NCBI RefSeq assembly: GCF_900182955.1
Contig: NZ_FXUL01000010.1
Coordinates: 124,001-188,000, forward strand
DNA: 64,000 nt
Reading direction: 5' to 3'
Source: Noviherbaspirillum suwonense
Lineage (GTDB): Bacteria > Pseudomonadota > Gammaproteobacteria > Burkholderiales > Burkholderiaceae_D
In this document: positions 1 to 9,537 of the stretch, piece after piece
Numbering within the stretch: position 1 is the first letter of the stretch
Layout: each line of letters starts with the position of its first letter
Notes under the pieces: model-generated
Seen by the model: the letters and a program-made list of their open reading frames with translations, nothing else
What the model was told of the DNA's origin: nothing
Database searches by the model: none
Made by a program: the position numbers and the translations under genes

Positions 1-261
1 GATGCAGTCGACCGGCGGCAGCATGCTTTGCCGGAACAGTTCGCGGGTGATGCGCTTGATGGTGTTGCGGGTGACGGCGCGCGGCGCGAAGCGCTTGGCG
101 ACGACCACGCCGAGGCGTGCATGGGCGAGTTCATTGGAACGCGTATACAGCACGAAATGCGCTGTACGCTGCACGGGCCGCAAACGAAAAACGGATGAAA
201 ACTCATCCGTTTTAACGATGCGCTTGTCGCGTGCGTAATTCTGTGGGCCTTCGCCTGTCAC
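1..261 (-). CDS. rnpA: Ribonuclease P protein component, 3' part cut by the window edge
   Basis: Protein subunit of RNase P, which assists the RNA subunit in removing 5' leaders from pre-tRNAs. Reading the minus strand from 261 gives a basic protein with KTDEFSSVF, then [18 protein letters not shown] and [10 protein letters not shown], the last matching the family's RNR-type RNA-binding signature (here AVTRNTIKR). The frame runs off the window at position 1, so only about 87 of the usual 110-130 residues are visible. The GTG at 261 is my start choice; the frame is open further up into the end of rpmH, so an earlier start is possible. It follows rpmH closely on the same strand, the normal arrangement next to the origin. 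Confidence 0.9.
   Translation of the reverse strand, partial: MTGEGPQNYARDKRIVKTDEFSSVFRLRPVQRTAHFVLYTRSNELAHARLGVVVAKRFAPRAVTRNTIKRITRELFRQSMLPPVDCI
188..213 (-). terminator. Terminator-like hairpin inside the rnpA coding region
   Basis: Arms 188-198 and 203-213 are perfect complements (11 bp) around a 4-base loop, and in the direction of rnpA transcription the second arm ends in five U residues. This has the shape of a weak intrinsic terminator or attenuator, but it lies inside coding sequence, over the conserved KTDEFSSVF residues. The stem has only four G:C pairs. Function is inferred from shape only. Confidence 0.35.
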
Positions 262-287
262 GCCAGCAGCCGGCTTGCGGTGCCGGA

Positions 288-422
288 TTAAGCGGCGAGG
301 CGCTTGCGGCCCTTGGCGCGACGTGCATTGAGCACAGCGCGGCCGCCGCGGGTTGCCATGCGTACGCGAAAGCCATGGGTGCGCTTGCGGCGGACGACGG
401 AAGGTTGGTAAGTACGTTTCAT
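288..422 (-). CDS. rpmH: 50S ribosomal protein L34
   Basis: A 44-residue, very basic protein starting [18 protein letters not shown] and ending [11 protein letters not shown], the full length and sequence signature of bacterial L34, a small protein of the large ribosomal subunit. The ATG at 420-422 is chosen because homologues start MKRTYQPS; an upstream in-frame start would add residues not seen in the family. It is the first gene of the minus-strand rpmH-rnpA pair leading away from the origin and has a good sigma-70 promoter about 180 bases upstream. Confidence 0.98.
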   Translation of the reverse strand: MKRTYQPSVVRRKRTHGFRVRMATRGGRAVLNARRAKGRKRLAA

Positions 423-598
423 TATGGTTCTCGCTAAATGGCAGAAATACGGAAAAAGAAAATAGGGCGGAATGTTCGCAAGCCGCATAACCCACCTGCC
501 CGGCGCCCGGCACCGAACGAGCCGCCGACCGAACCGCTGATGGCGCTTGCGTTGCCAACAGCCGCCACAACGTCAACGCTGCTGGCAGTGAACCCGTG

Positions 599-628
599 AT
601 TAGACAGCAGATTCGGCTTGTCTGTCAA
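599..628 (-). promoter_or_regulatory. Sigma-70 promoter for rpmH-rnpA
   Basis: On the minus strand a perfect -35 TTGACA (628-623) is followed after 18 bases by TCTAAT (604-599), a five-of-six match to the -10 consensus. Transcription would start near 592 and run into rpmH, leaving an untranslated leader of about 170 bases. It is the best-scoring promoter I can see in the origin region. Confidence 0.65.
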
Positions 629-647
629 TCACTTAGCCCCATATACG
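618..647 (+). promoter_or_regulatory. Possible upstream dnaA promoter
   Basis: TTGTCT (618-623), an 18-base spacer and TATACG (642-647) form a moderate sigma-70 match (four of six in each box) pointing at dnaA. Its -35 box shares base 623 with the -35 box of the divergent rpmH promoter, so the two would compete for polymerase. Weaker than the candidate at 693-721. Confidence 0.3.
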
Positions 648-681
648 TAGCTAGGGAAACGCCGGGAAGTCGGCCGATAAA

Positions 682-712
682 GCGCCCGCCTGTGGATAAC
701 TTCGGCGGGCGC
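682..712. promoter_or_regulatory. DnaA box held between 9-bp inverted repeats
   Basis: TGTGGATAA at 691-699 is a perfect consensus DnaA box on the plus strand. It is directly flanked by the perfect 9-bp inverted repeat GCGCCCGCC (682-690) and GGCGGGCGC (704-712). The box overlaps the -35 element of the candidate dnaA promoter at 693-721, so bound DnaA should block transcription of its own gene, as is established for dnaA autoregulation in other bacteria. Confidence 0.75.
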
Positions 713-721
713 GGGTAGAAT
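693..721 (+). promoter_or_regulatory. dnaA promoter overlapping the DnaA box
   Basis: TGGATA (693-698) and TAGAAT (716-721), spaced by 17 bases, match the sigma-70 consensus at four and five of six positions. The -35 box lies inside the DnaA box. Transcription would begin near 728, about 85 bases before the dnaA ATG. A similar TA(C/G)AAT -10 motif recurs upstream of other genes in this window. Confidence 0.5.
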
Positions 722-812
722 AGCACCAATTCAGTACCCGCATTCCTGCGACAAAACAGACGCTTCAGAGATCATTGCCGTACCGGTCCTGCGCAATTTA
801 TTTAGACGATTA

Positions 813-2225
813 ATGGAAAATTTCTGGCAGACCTGCTCCGCGCAGCTGGAGCAGGAGCTGACGCCGCAACAGTTCAGCGCATGGATCAAGCCGCTGGCGC
901 CGCTCGACTTCGAGGACGGCCGCCTGCGCATCGCCGCGCCGAACCGTTTCAAGCTGGACTGGGTGAAAACCCAGTTTGCCAGCCGCATCAGCACGCTGGC
1001 CGCGCAGTTCTGGGAAGCGCCGATCGAAGTGCAGTTCGTGCTCGACCCGCGCATCGGCAATGCGCGCCGGCAAGCCGCCGAAGCCGGCCCGGGTTCGACC
1101 TCGCAGGTGCCGCAGCGGGAAAACGGCGCCGCCAAGGGCGGCATGAACGGCAGCGCCGAGGCGCGCGACCAGGCGGCCGAACTGGCCGACTCGCCCCGCC
1201 GCGAACAGAGCAAGATCAACACCGCGCTGACCTTCGAGAGCTTCGTCACCGGCAAGGCCAACCAGCTCGCGCGGGCAGCCGCGATCCAGGTCGCCAACAA
1301 CCCGGGGATCTCGTACAACCCGCTGTTCCTGTACGGCGGCGTGGGACTGGGCAAGACCCACCTGATCCACGCGATCGGCAACCAGGTGCTGGCGGAAAAC
1401 GCGAACGTGAAAATCCGCTACATCCACGCGGAGCAGTATGTCCGCGACGTGGTGACGGCTTACCAGCGCAAGGGTTTCGACGACTTCAAGCGCTATTACC
1501 ATTCGCTCGACCTGCTGCTGATCGACGATATCCAGTTTTTCGGCGGCAAGAGCCGCACCCAGGAAGAATTCTTCTACGCATTCGAGGCGCTGATCGCGGC
1601 GAAGAAGCAGATCATCATCACCAGCGATACCTATCCGAAGGAAATCACCGGCATGGACGACCGGCTGATTTCCCGCTTCGACTCCGGCCTGACGGTCGCG
1701 GTCGAGCCGCCGGAACTGGAAATGCGGGTCGCCATCCTGCTCAAGAAAGCCGCGTCCGAGGGCGCCGTGCTGTCCGACGACGTCGCCTTCTTCGTCGCCA
1801 AGCACCTGCGCTCCAACGTGCGCGAGCTCGAGGGCGCATTGCGCAAGATCCTCGCCTACTCGCGCTTCCACGGCAAGGACATCACGATCGATGTCGTCAA
1901 GGACGCGCTGAAGGACCTGCTGTCCGTGCAGAACCGGCAGATTTCGGTGGAGAACATCCAGAAGACGGTGGCCGACTTTTTCAATATCAAGGTCGCCGAC
2001 ATGTATTCGAAGAAGCGGCCGGCGAACATTGCGCGGCCGCGCCAGATCGCGATGTACCTGGCCAAGGAACTGACGCAGAAAAGCCTGCCGGAAATCGGCG
2101 AGCTATTTGGCGGACGCGACCACACCACGGTGCTGCATGCCGTGCGCAAGATCGCCGCGGACCGCAACAAGAGCCCCGAATGCAACCACGAGCTGCACGT
2201 GCTCGAGCAGACGCTGAAGGGCTGA
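813..2225 (+). CDS. dnaA: Chromosomal replication initiator protein DnaA
   Basis: AAA+ ATPase that binds DnaA boxes at oriC, melts the origin and loads the replicative helicase. The 470-residue product has the N-terminal helicase-interaction domain (about 1-80), a low-conservation linker (about 80-130), the ATPase core with Walker A GGVGLGKT (175-182) and Walker B LLLIDD (234-239), and the C-terminal DNA-binding domain with the signature [13 protein letters not shown]. Length is normal. The ATG at 813 gives the typical start MENFWQ. It is followed by dnaN 113 bases downstream and is probably autoregulated through the DnaA box at 691-699. Confidence 0.99.
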   Translation: MENFWQTCSAQLEQELTPQQFSAWIKPLAPLDFEDGRLRIAAPNRFKLDWVKTQFASRISTLAAQFWEAPIEVQFVLDPRIGNARRQAAEAGPGSTSQVPQRENGAAKGGMNGSAEARDQAAELADSPRREQSKINTALTFESFVTGKANQLARAAAIQVANNPGISYNPLFLYGGVGLGKTHLIHAIGNQVLAENANVKIRYIHAEQYVRDVVTAYQRKGFDDFKRYYHSLDLLLIDDIQFFGGKSRTQEEFFYAFEALIAAKKQIIITSDTYPKEITGMDDRLISRFDSGLTVAVEPPELEMRVAILLKKAASEGAVLSDDVAFFVAKHLRSNVRELEGALRKILAYSRFHGKDITIDVVKDALKDLLSVQNRQISVENIQKTVADFFNIKVADMYSKKRPANIARPRQIAMYLAKELTQKSLPEIGELFGGRDHTTVLHAVRKIAADRNKSPECNHELHVLEQTLKG

Positions 2226-2244
2226 TGCATGCTGCCTGCATGCC

Positions 2245-2253
2245 TGTGGATAA
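2245..2253 (+). promoter_or_regulatory. DnaA box between dnaA and dnaN
   Basis: TGTGGATAA, a second perfect consensus box in the same orientation as the one before dnaA, lies 20 bases after the dnaA stop codon. It is set among several GCATGC palindromes. It may take part in origin function or control dnaN. Confidence 0.6.
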
Positions 2254-2338
2254 CTGGCGTGCGGGCATGCCGGCAATGCGCCGGAAGAAGTCGGTAATCG
2301 TCATGAAAAACAACGCTGATCAACCATAAGGAAAAGCC

Positions 2339-3445
2339 ATGCAATTGGTCAAAACTCACAGGGACACGCTACTTCGACCGCTGCAAGTCGTGAGTGGTAT
2401 TGTCGAGCGTCGGCATACGCTGCCGATTCTGGCCAATATCCTCATCCGCAAGGACGGCGAGCGGGTGTCCTTCCTGTCGACCGATATCGAAGTGCAGATC
2501 ACCACCCACGCGAACGTGGGCAGCGGCAGCGAAGTCGCCGCCACCACGGTGGCCGCGCGCAAGCTGCTCGACATCCTGCGCGCGCTGCCGGACGGCGACG
2601 ACGTCTCGCTGTCGCTGTCGAACAAGCGCATGACGGTACAGTCGGGCAAGTCGCGTTTCGCGCTGCAGACACTGGCCGCCGAGGAGTTTCCGACGGTGGC
2701 CCAGGCCGAGCAGTACAACGCGACCGTCACGCTGCCGCAGAAGACGCTGAAGCACCTGTTCAACATGGTCCACTTCTCGATGGCGCAGCAGGACATCCGC
2801 TATTACCTGAACGGCCTGCTGCTGGTGGTCGACGGCAAGAACGTGATCGCTGTGGCGACCGACGGCCACCGGCTGGCGTTCTGCCAGGTCGAGACCGACC
2901 AGGAATTCCCGCGGCAGGAAGTCATCATCCCGCGCAAGACCATCATCGAGTTGCAGCGCCTGCTGGAGGAAAGCGACGACCCGGTCACGCTCGACATCGC
3001 AGGCAACCAGGTCAGGCTGACGTTCGCCGACATCGAGCTGGTGTCCAAGCTGGTCGAAGGCAAGTTCCCGGACTACACCCGGGTCGTGCCCAAGGGCTAC
3101 AAGAACGACTTCACGATAGACCGCGACCGCCTGCTGCGCTCGCTGCAGCGCGCTGCCATCATGACGTCCGACAAGTTCAAGGGCGTGCGCTGCGTGATCA
3201 GCCCGGGCAGCATGAAGATCAGCTCCACCAACGCCGACCAGGAAGAAGCGGTCGACGAGCTCGAAATCGATTACGGCGGCGACAGCGTCGACATCGGCTT
3301 CAATGTCAGCTACCTGCTCGACGTCCTGAACAACCTCAAGTGCGAAAGCGTCAACATCGCGCTCGGCGACGCCAATTCGTCCGCGCTGATCACGATACCC
3401 GACAATGCCGACTTTAAATATGTCGTCATGCCGATGCGCATTTGA
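2339..3445 (+). CDS. dnaN: DNA polymerase III beta subunit (sliding clamp)
   Basis: Ring-shaped processivity clamp that tethers DNA polymerase III to the template and serves as a docking hub for replication and repair proteins. The 368-residue product starts MQLVKTHRDTLLRPLQVVSG, contains the family's RHTLPILANILI segment, and ends in VVMPMRI, the conserved C-terminus of beta clamps. Length is full. AAGGAAAAG lies just before the ATG. It stands between dnaA and gyrB in the usual order and is probably co-transcribed with dnaA at least in part. Confidence 0.98.
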   Translation: MQLVKTHRDTLLRPLQVVSGIVERRHTLPILANILIRKDGERVSFLSTDIEVQITTHANVGSGSEVAATTVAARKLLDILRALPDGDDVSLSLSNKRMTVQSGKSRFALQTLAAEEFPTVAQAEQYNATVTLPQKTLKHLFNMVHFSMAQQDIRYYLNGLLLVVDGKNVIAVATDGHRLAFCQVETDQEFPRQEVIIPRKTIIELQRLLEESDDPVTLDIAGNQVRLTFADIELVSKLVEGKFPDYTRVVPKGYKNDFTIDRDRLLRSLQRAAIMTSDKFKGVRCVISPGSMKISSTNADQEEAVDELEIDYGGDSVDIGFNVSYLLDVLNNLKCESVNIALGDANSSALITIPDNADFKYVVMPMRI

Positions 3446-3455
3446 TTGATTCCCT

Positions 3456-3484
3456 GTCCCGCGTCCGCCTGGCGGCGCGGGGAC
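3456..3484 (+). terminator. Hairpin after dnaN
   Basis: GTCCCGCG (3456-3463) can pair with CGCGGGGAC (3476-3484) with one bulged base, and the loop contains an inner CCGCC/GGCGG pairing. It lies right after the dnaN stop codon. No U run follows, so it may be a Rho-dependent or transcript-stabilising structure. Confidence 0.3.
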
Positions 3485-3616
3485 GCCAGTTCTCTCGCGA
3501 CGAGGCGCAGCAGGTTGTAGCAACAGGTTTTACCTAGTCCGGCACGAAGGTTGACGCAGCAGGCTACCCTGCCCGCCGCGCCAGTCCTGGATTTTTCCGC
3601 AGCATCCGTTTTTTAG

Positions 3617-6124
<2,508 letters not shown>

Positions 6125-6161
6125 TATCCGGCGGTCGCGGCATGCGCGGCGGCGCCGCGGC

Positions 6162-6212
6162 GCCGCTCAATGAGAAAGGCCGGCCCTGCGCCGGCCTTTC
6201 TCATTGAGCGGC
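6162..6212. terminator. Strong hairpin terminator after gyrB
   Basis: Arms 6162-6183 and 6191-6212 are a perfect 22-bp inverted repeat with a 7-base loop, beginning 37 bases after the gyrB stop. The inner part of the stem is GC-rich (GGCCGG) and the outer part AT-rich with a short T run, as in long bidirectional terminators. The structure is symmetric and would work from either side. Confidence 0.75.
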
Positions 6213-6339
6213 CGGGAAGCGTCCGCTGTCCGCCGCCGGGACGCCGCTCCGGCGGGCCCGTCCCGGCCGGCGATGAAATAACGGTAAGATCTCCTGCGCC
6301 GCACTGCGGCCCACAAAGAAAAACACCTATGGAGATCCG

Positions 6340-7335
6340 ATGAAGAGTATGACCCTGTCCCTGATGGCGGCCGCCATGGCAACGCTGCTGGCCTCCTGCA
6401 GCAATCCGCCCGCGCGGCAAACCGCCGGCGACGCCGGGGCCGCCCATGTCGCCGCCGCGAACCAGGCCGCCGGCGCCGACCTGCAGGCCCTCACCGTGCT
6501 GTGCAAGCCTGCTCCCGCGACCCGCGCGTCGCACGATGAAGTCGAGAAAGGCGTGGCCGGCCAGATCGCGCGGCCGGCGCCGGCGCCTGGCAAGGCATTC
6601 GACAACCTGTACTTCGTCGGCGCTGCCTGGGTCAGCGCCTGGGCGCTGAAAACGTCGGACGGCATCATCCTGATCGATGCGCTGAACAATGCGCAGGAAG
6701 CGTCGACGCTGATCGAGGGCGGCATGAAGAAGCTGGGACTCAACCCGGCCGACATCAAGTACATCGTCGTCACCCATGCGCATGGCGACCATTACGGCGG
6801 CGTCAATCACCTGGTGGAACGCTACCGCCCGCGCGTGGTGATGAGCGAGGCCGACTGGGCCATGACCGAGGGCAAGCTGGAATTCGAGTCCTCGCAGTGG
6901 GGGCCGGTGCCGAAGCGCGACATCGTTGTCAAGGATGGCGACGCGATCACGCTGGGCGACACCCGGGTCACGCTCTATGCGACGCCGGGCCATACCGCGG
7001 GTACGATCTCGCCGGTGTTCGACGTGACGACCGGCGGGCAGAAGCACAGGGCGATGATCTGGGGCGGCACCGCATTCAACTTTGGCCGCGACATCCCCCG
7101 GCTCGACAGCTATATCGGCGCGACCAGCCGCATGATGCAGCTGGCGGGCGAGCAGAACATCGACGTCATGCTGTCCAACCATGCCGGCTACGACGGCACG
7201 GTGCCCAAGCTCGCGCAGATGTCCGCCCCCGGCGCGCGCGGCAATCCCTTCGTGCTGGGCACGCCGACGGTCAGGCGCTCGCTGACCGTGATGAACGAAT
7301 GCGCGCAGGCGACCCGGGACCGCTTCGGGAGCTGA
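6340..7335 (+). CDS. Subclass B3-like metallo-beta-lactamase-fold lipoprotein
   Basis: Zinc-dependent hydrolase of the metallo-beta-lactamase fold. The 331-residue product has a signal peptide with lipobox LLASC (Cys20), so it is probably anchored in the outer membrane. The zinc ligands are visible: HAHGDH at 146-151, His218 in TPGHTAG and His281 in SNHAGYDG, which follows the pattern of subclass B3 enzymes. Whether it hydrolyses beta-lactams is not shown; many B3-like proteins in environmental betaproteobacteria have other or unknown substrates. The ATG has GGAG upstream. It stands alone, convergent with the next gene. Confidence 0.85.
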   Translation: MKSMTLSLMAAAMATLLASCSNPPARQTAGDAGAAHVAAANQAAGADLQALTVLCKPAPATRASHDEVEKGVAGQIARPAPAPGKAFDNLYFVGAAWVSAWALKTSDGIILIDALNNAQEASTLIEGGMKKLGLNPADIKYIVVTHAHGDHYGGVNHLVERYRPRVVMSEADWAMTEGKLEFESSQWGPVPKRDIVVKDGDAITLGDTRVTLYATPGHTAGTISPVFDVTTGGQKHRAMIWGGTAFNFGRDIPRLDSYIGATSRMMQLAGEQNIDVMLSNHAGYDGTVPKLAQMSAPGARGNPFVLGTPTVRRSLTVMNECAQATRDRFGS

Positions 7336-7392
7336 GCGCACGGGCCGGCGGGCTGGCGGGATAACGAACTGGCGGGCTGGCGTGCAGGTGGA

Positions 7393-8385
7393 TCAATCGG
7401 CTTCGCGCAGCAGCCGCATGCCGACCAGCGTATAGCGCGTGCCCGGCGCATTCCAGTTGCGGAACGCCGAGCGCGCGTAGAAGGACCAGGTGTGCCACGA
7501 GCCGCCGCGGCGCACCCGCACCGCGCCGGTCGCCGGCCCGCGCGGATCGTCGACCGGCGAGACCGCGTAGTAATGGTCGTCATGCCAGTCCGCGGTCCAT
7601 TCCCAGGCATTGCCATGCATGTCGTACAGGCCGAACGCATTCGGCGCGTAGCTGCCCACCGGCGCGGTGAATGCATGGCCGTCGTGCCCGTCGAGCGCGC
7701 GGCTCGCCCACTTTTTCCAGAACGGCGCCGCATCGGCGTCGAACACGTTGGCCACGCCCGGCAGCGACTCGGGATCGTCGCCTGCGTGGTAGCGGGTGCG
7801 CGTTCCGGCGCGCGCCGCGTATTCCCATTCCGCTTCGGAAGGCAGCCGGTAGGCATGTCCCTCGGTGCGCGTGAGCCAGTCGGCCATGGCTGCCGCGTCG
7901 TTCCAGGTGACGTTGACGACCGGATGGCTGTCGTCCTGCGGAAAGCCCGGATTGCGCCACGAGTATTTCGGATCGCGCCCCTCGAAGGCGTCGCCGCGGG
8001 CTGTCGTCGCCGGGTCGTAGTCCGGGTTGTAGCCGTAAGCGCCGGTGCCGTCCGCGACCGACTCCGGGACATGGCCGGACGCCTCGAGGAAACGCCGGAA
8101 CTGGCCGACGGTGACCTCGGTCTGGCCAAGATAGAACGGCCTGGTGATGCGCACCCGGTGCACCGGGGCCTCGTCGGCGATGTCGGTGAAGCGCTTGCGT
8201 TCATACGCGGGCCAGGACTGCGCAAGCGTGTCGGGCGGCTCGTCGCTGCCCATCATGAATTCACCGGCGGGCACCCGTACGAAAGGCATGCCGAGGCTGT
8301 TGACCAGCAGCGCCGGCGGCGCCGGCCAGGCGGGGGTGACGGCACAGCAGGTCAGGGCGAGCAAGGCCGCGCGCATAGGCATCAT
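7393..8385 (-). CDS. Formylglycine-generating-enzyme (SUMF1) family protein, no catalytic cysteines
   Basis: The 330-residue protein has a signal peptide (residues 1 to about 22) and one FGE/sulfatase-modifying domain: VRVPAGEFMMGSDE, DEAPVHRV, PVVNVTWNDAAAMADWL, YRLPSEAEWEYAARAG, NAFGLYDMHGNAWEW, and RRGGSWHTWSFYARSAFRN. True formylglycine-generating enzymes oxidise a sulfatase cysteine and need two copper-binding cysteines in the GGS-xxC-xxxxC region; this protein has neither (GGSWHTWSF). It is therefore more likely a structural or peptide-modifying relative with another role. There is no sulfatase gene in the window. Convergent with the upstream metallo-hydrolase. Confidence 0.85.
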   Translation of the reverse strand: MMPMRAALLALTCCAVTPAWPAPPALLVNSLGMPFVRVPAGEFMMGSDEPPDTLAQSWPAYERKRFTDIADEAPVHRVRITRPFYLGQTEVTVGQFRRFLEASGHVPESVADGTGAYGYNPDYDPATTARGDAFEGRDPKYSWRNPGFPQDDSHPVVNVTWNDAAAMADWLTRTEGHAYRLPSEAEWEYAARAGTRTRYHAGDDPESLPGVANVFDADAAPFWKKWASRALDGHDGHAFTAPVGSYAPNAFGLYDMHGNAWEWTADWHDDHYYAVSPVDDPRGPATGAVRVRRGGSWHTWSFYARSAFRNWNAPGTRYTLVGMRLLREAD

Positions 8386-8677
8386 GTTGTCCGGTGAGTT
8401 GATGATGGTCCGGCAAGGGCGGTCCGCATGTCCGGCCCTTCATTGCGGGCCGCGTGCAGGCCGACCCGGTTCACGATAATGGCGCTTGCAGGCGCGCCGG
8501 TCCAGCGGCGCACTCGCATTCCGGACAATGGTGTGCTGCGCGGGACCTGCGGTCAAGCCGATGCCAGGCCGGTGCGCAGCGCGCAATACGGCGGCGGCGC
8601 CTATCGCTACAATGGTTGCCGGCCTCGCCCGCCGCCTTTCCGGCGCATTCTTTCCTTCCATTCCGGCACGACCACCG

Positions 8678-9133
8678 ATGACGAAACATTCACTGGATTT
8701 CAGCACCAGGCACGACCTGCCGGTATCCTGCGGCGTCGTCGTGATCAACAGCCGCGGCCAGGTCCTGCTGTGCCATGTCACCGGCCACGACCTGTGGGAC
8801 CTTCCCAAGGGCATGCAGGAAGCGGGCGAACCGCCCATCCATACCGCCAGGCGCGAGCTGCACGAGGAGACCGGGCTGGAATTTGCCGAAGACCTGTTCG
8901 TGGAACTGGGCCGCTTCGATTTCCGGCCCGACAAGCGGCTGCACCTGTTCCGGGTGCGGGCGCCGGCAAGCCTGGCGGACATCTCCCACCTCACCTGCGC
9001 GAGCCACTTCATCCACCCGGACACCGGCGAGCCGACGCCCGAGATGGACGGCTTCCGCTGGGCCAGCCGGGACGACGTGAGGCGGCTGTGCGGCCCCAAC
9101 ATGCAGCGGGTGCTGCTGGGCGTCGACTGGTAA
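8678..9133 (+). CDS. Nudix hydrolase
   Basis: Hydrolyses nucleoside diphosphates linked to another moiety; the exact substrate cannot be told. The 151-residue protein has an intact Nudix box from Gly45 to Leu67 (G-x5-E-x7-RELHEETGL), preceded by DLWDLPKG. Start: the ATG at 8678 gives the compact Nudix domain; the frame is open upstream, but nothing before MTKHSLDF looks conserved. It is transcribed away from the FGE-like gene. The 292 bases between them contain a TACAAT hexamer at 8608-8613, 70 bases before the start, that may be the -10 box. Confidence 0.9.
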   Translation: MTKHSLDFSTRHDLPVSCGVVVINSRGQVLLCHVTGHDLWDLPKGMQEAGEPPIHTARRELHEETGLEFAEDLFVELGRFDFRPDKRLHLFRVRAPASLADISHLTCASHFIHPDTGEPTPEMDGFRWASRDDVRRLCGPNMQRVLLGVDW

Positions 9134-9234
9134 GCCGGGAGCGGGCGGCCGGTGTCGGCCGGCTGGCGACATGCCGGGGCCGGATGTCGGGCGCCGGGCG
9201 ACGCATCGGCTGGCCGGGCGCGGCCCGCTGCCCC

Positions 9235-9334
9235 TTGCGTTCTCCTTGCGCGGGACGGGCATGATCCATGCAAGGACCTGGGCAGGCGTCGCGAGGCGCC
9301 TGAGCCGATTCCAACCCATGCAAGGAGAACGCGA
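9235..9334 (+). promoter_or_regulatory. Leader RNA element that can sequester the ribosome-binding site of the next gene
   Basis: Bases 9237-9249 (GCGTTCTCCTTGC) are the perfect reverse complement of 9320-9332 (GCAAGGAGAACGC), which contains the Shine-Dalgarno AAGGAG (9322-9327) of the peptide gene starting at 9334. Counting two G:U pairs, 16 consecutive pairs (9235-9250 with 9319-9334) cover the ribosome site and the A of AUG. The loop contains a small hairpin (CAGGCG 9283-9288 with CGCCTG 9297-9302) and a decoy copy of the site: CCATGCAAGGA occurs at both 9266-9276 and 9316-9326. The anti-SD can therefore pair with either copy. No known riboswitch is recognised. Confidence 0.6.
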
Positions 9335-9522
9335 TGAGCACGCTGACCATCAAGGATTTGCCGATGAACGAGACGCTGGACCGAGACGCCATGTCGGCGC
9401 TGCGCGGCGGCATCGGGAGGACGCCGCAGCAGGTGCTGGCATGGCAGGTCACCGGCCAGCCGGCGACCTGGCAGGGCATGGTGCTGGGCGACGACGGCAA
9501 GCTGCACCAGCCGGCGATCTGA
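9334..9522 (+). CDS. Small peptide with double-glycine leader
   Basis: A 62-residue peptide: MSTLTIKDLPMNETLDRDA, then MSALRGG, with the double glycine at residues 25-26, then a 36-residue tail that is Gln-, Gly- and Trp-containing (AWQVTGQPATWQGM) and ends HQPAI. The N-terminal half has the form of a double-glycine leader (hydrophobic residues spaced before GG) as cleaved by C39 peptidase-type ABC exporters, which suggests an exported bacteriocin-like or signalling peptide. No exporter, modifying enzyme or immunity gene is next to it. It has a strong Shine-Dalgarno AAGGAG seven bases before ATG, which the leader RNA can mask. I recall similar LDRxAMxxLRGG N-termini in small betaproteobacterial proteins but cannot verify this here. 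Confidence 0.7.
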   Translation: MSTLTIKDLPMNETLDRDAMSALRGGIGRTPQQVLAWQVTGQPATWQGMVLGDDGKLHQPAI

Positions 9523-9537
9523 TGCCGCGGCGCGGCG

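Larger units (their letters stand above)
423..812. other. rpmH-dnaA intergenic region, probable origin of replication
   Basis: This 390-base gene-free stretch lies between divergent rpmH and dnaA, the position of oriC in many proteobacteria. It holds one perfect DnaA box (691-699), divergent promoters, and an AT-rich run just before and over the dnaA start (about 793-825) that could serve as an unwinding element. Against it: only one consensus DnaA box is visible, fewer than a classical origin, so some binding sites must be degenerate or lie beyond dnaA, where a second perfect box occurs at 2245-2253. The assignment rests mainly on gene order. Confidence 0.55.

Noticed and set aside
7347-7382. 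Direct repeat GGCGGGCTGGCG (7347-7358 and 7371-7382) between two convergent genes
   Set aside because: Short, low-complexity GC repeat with no symmetry, next to no promoter; probably without function.
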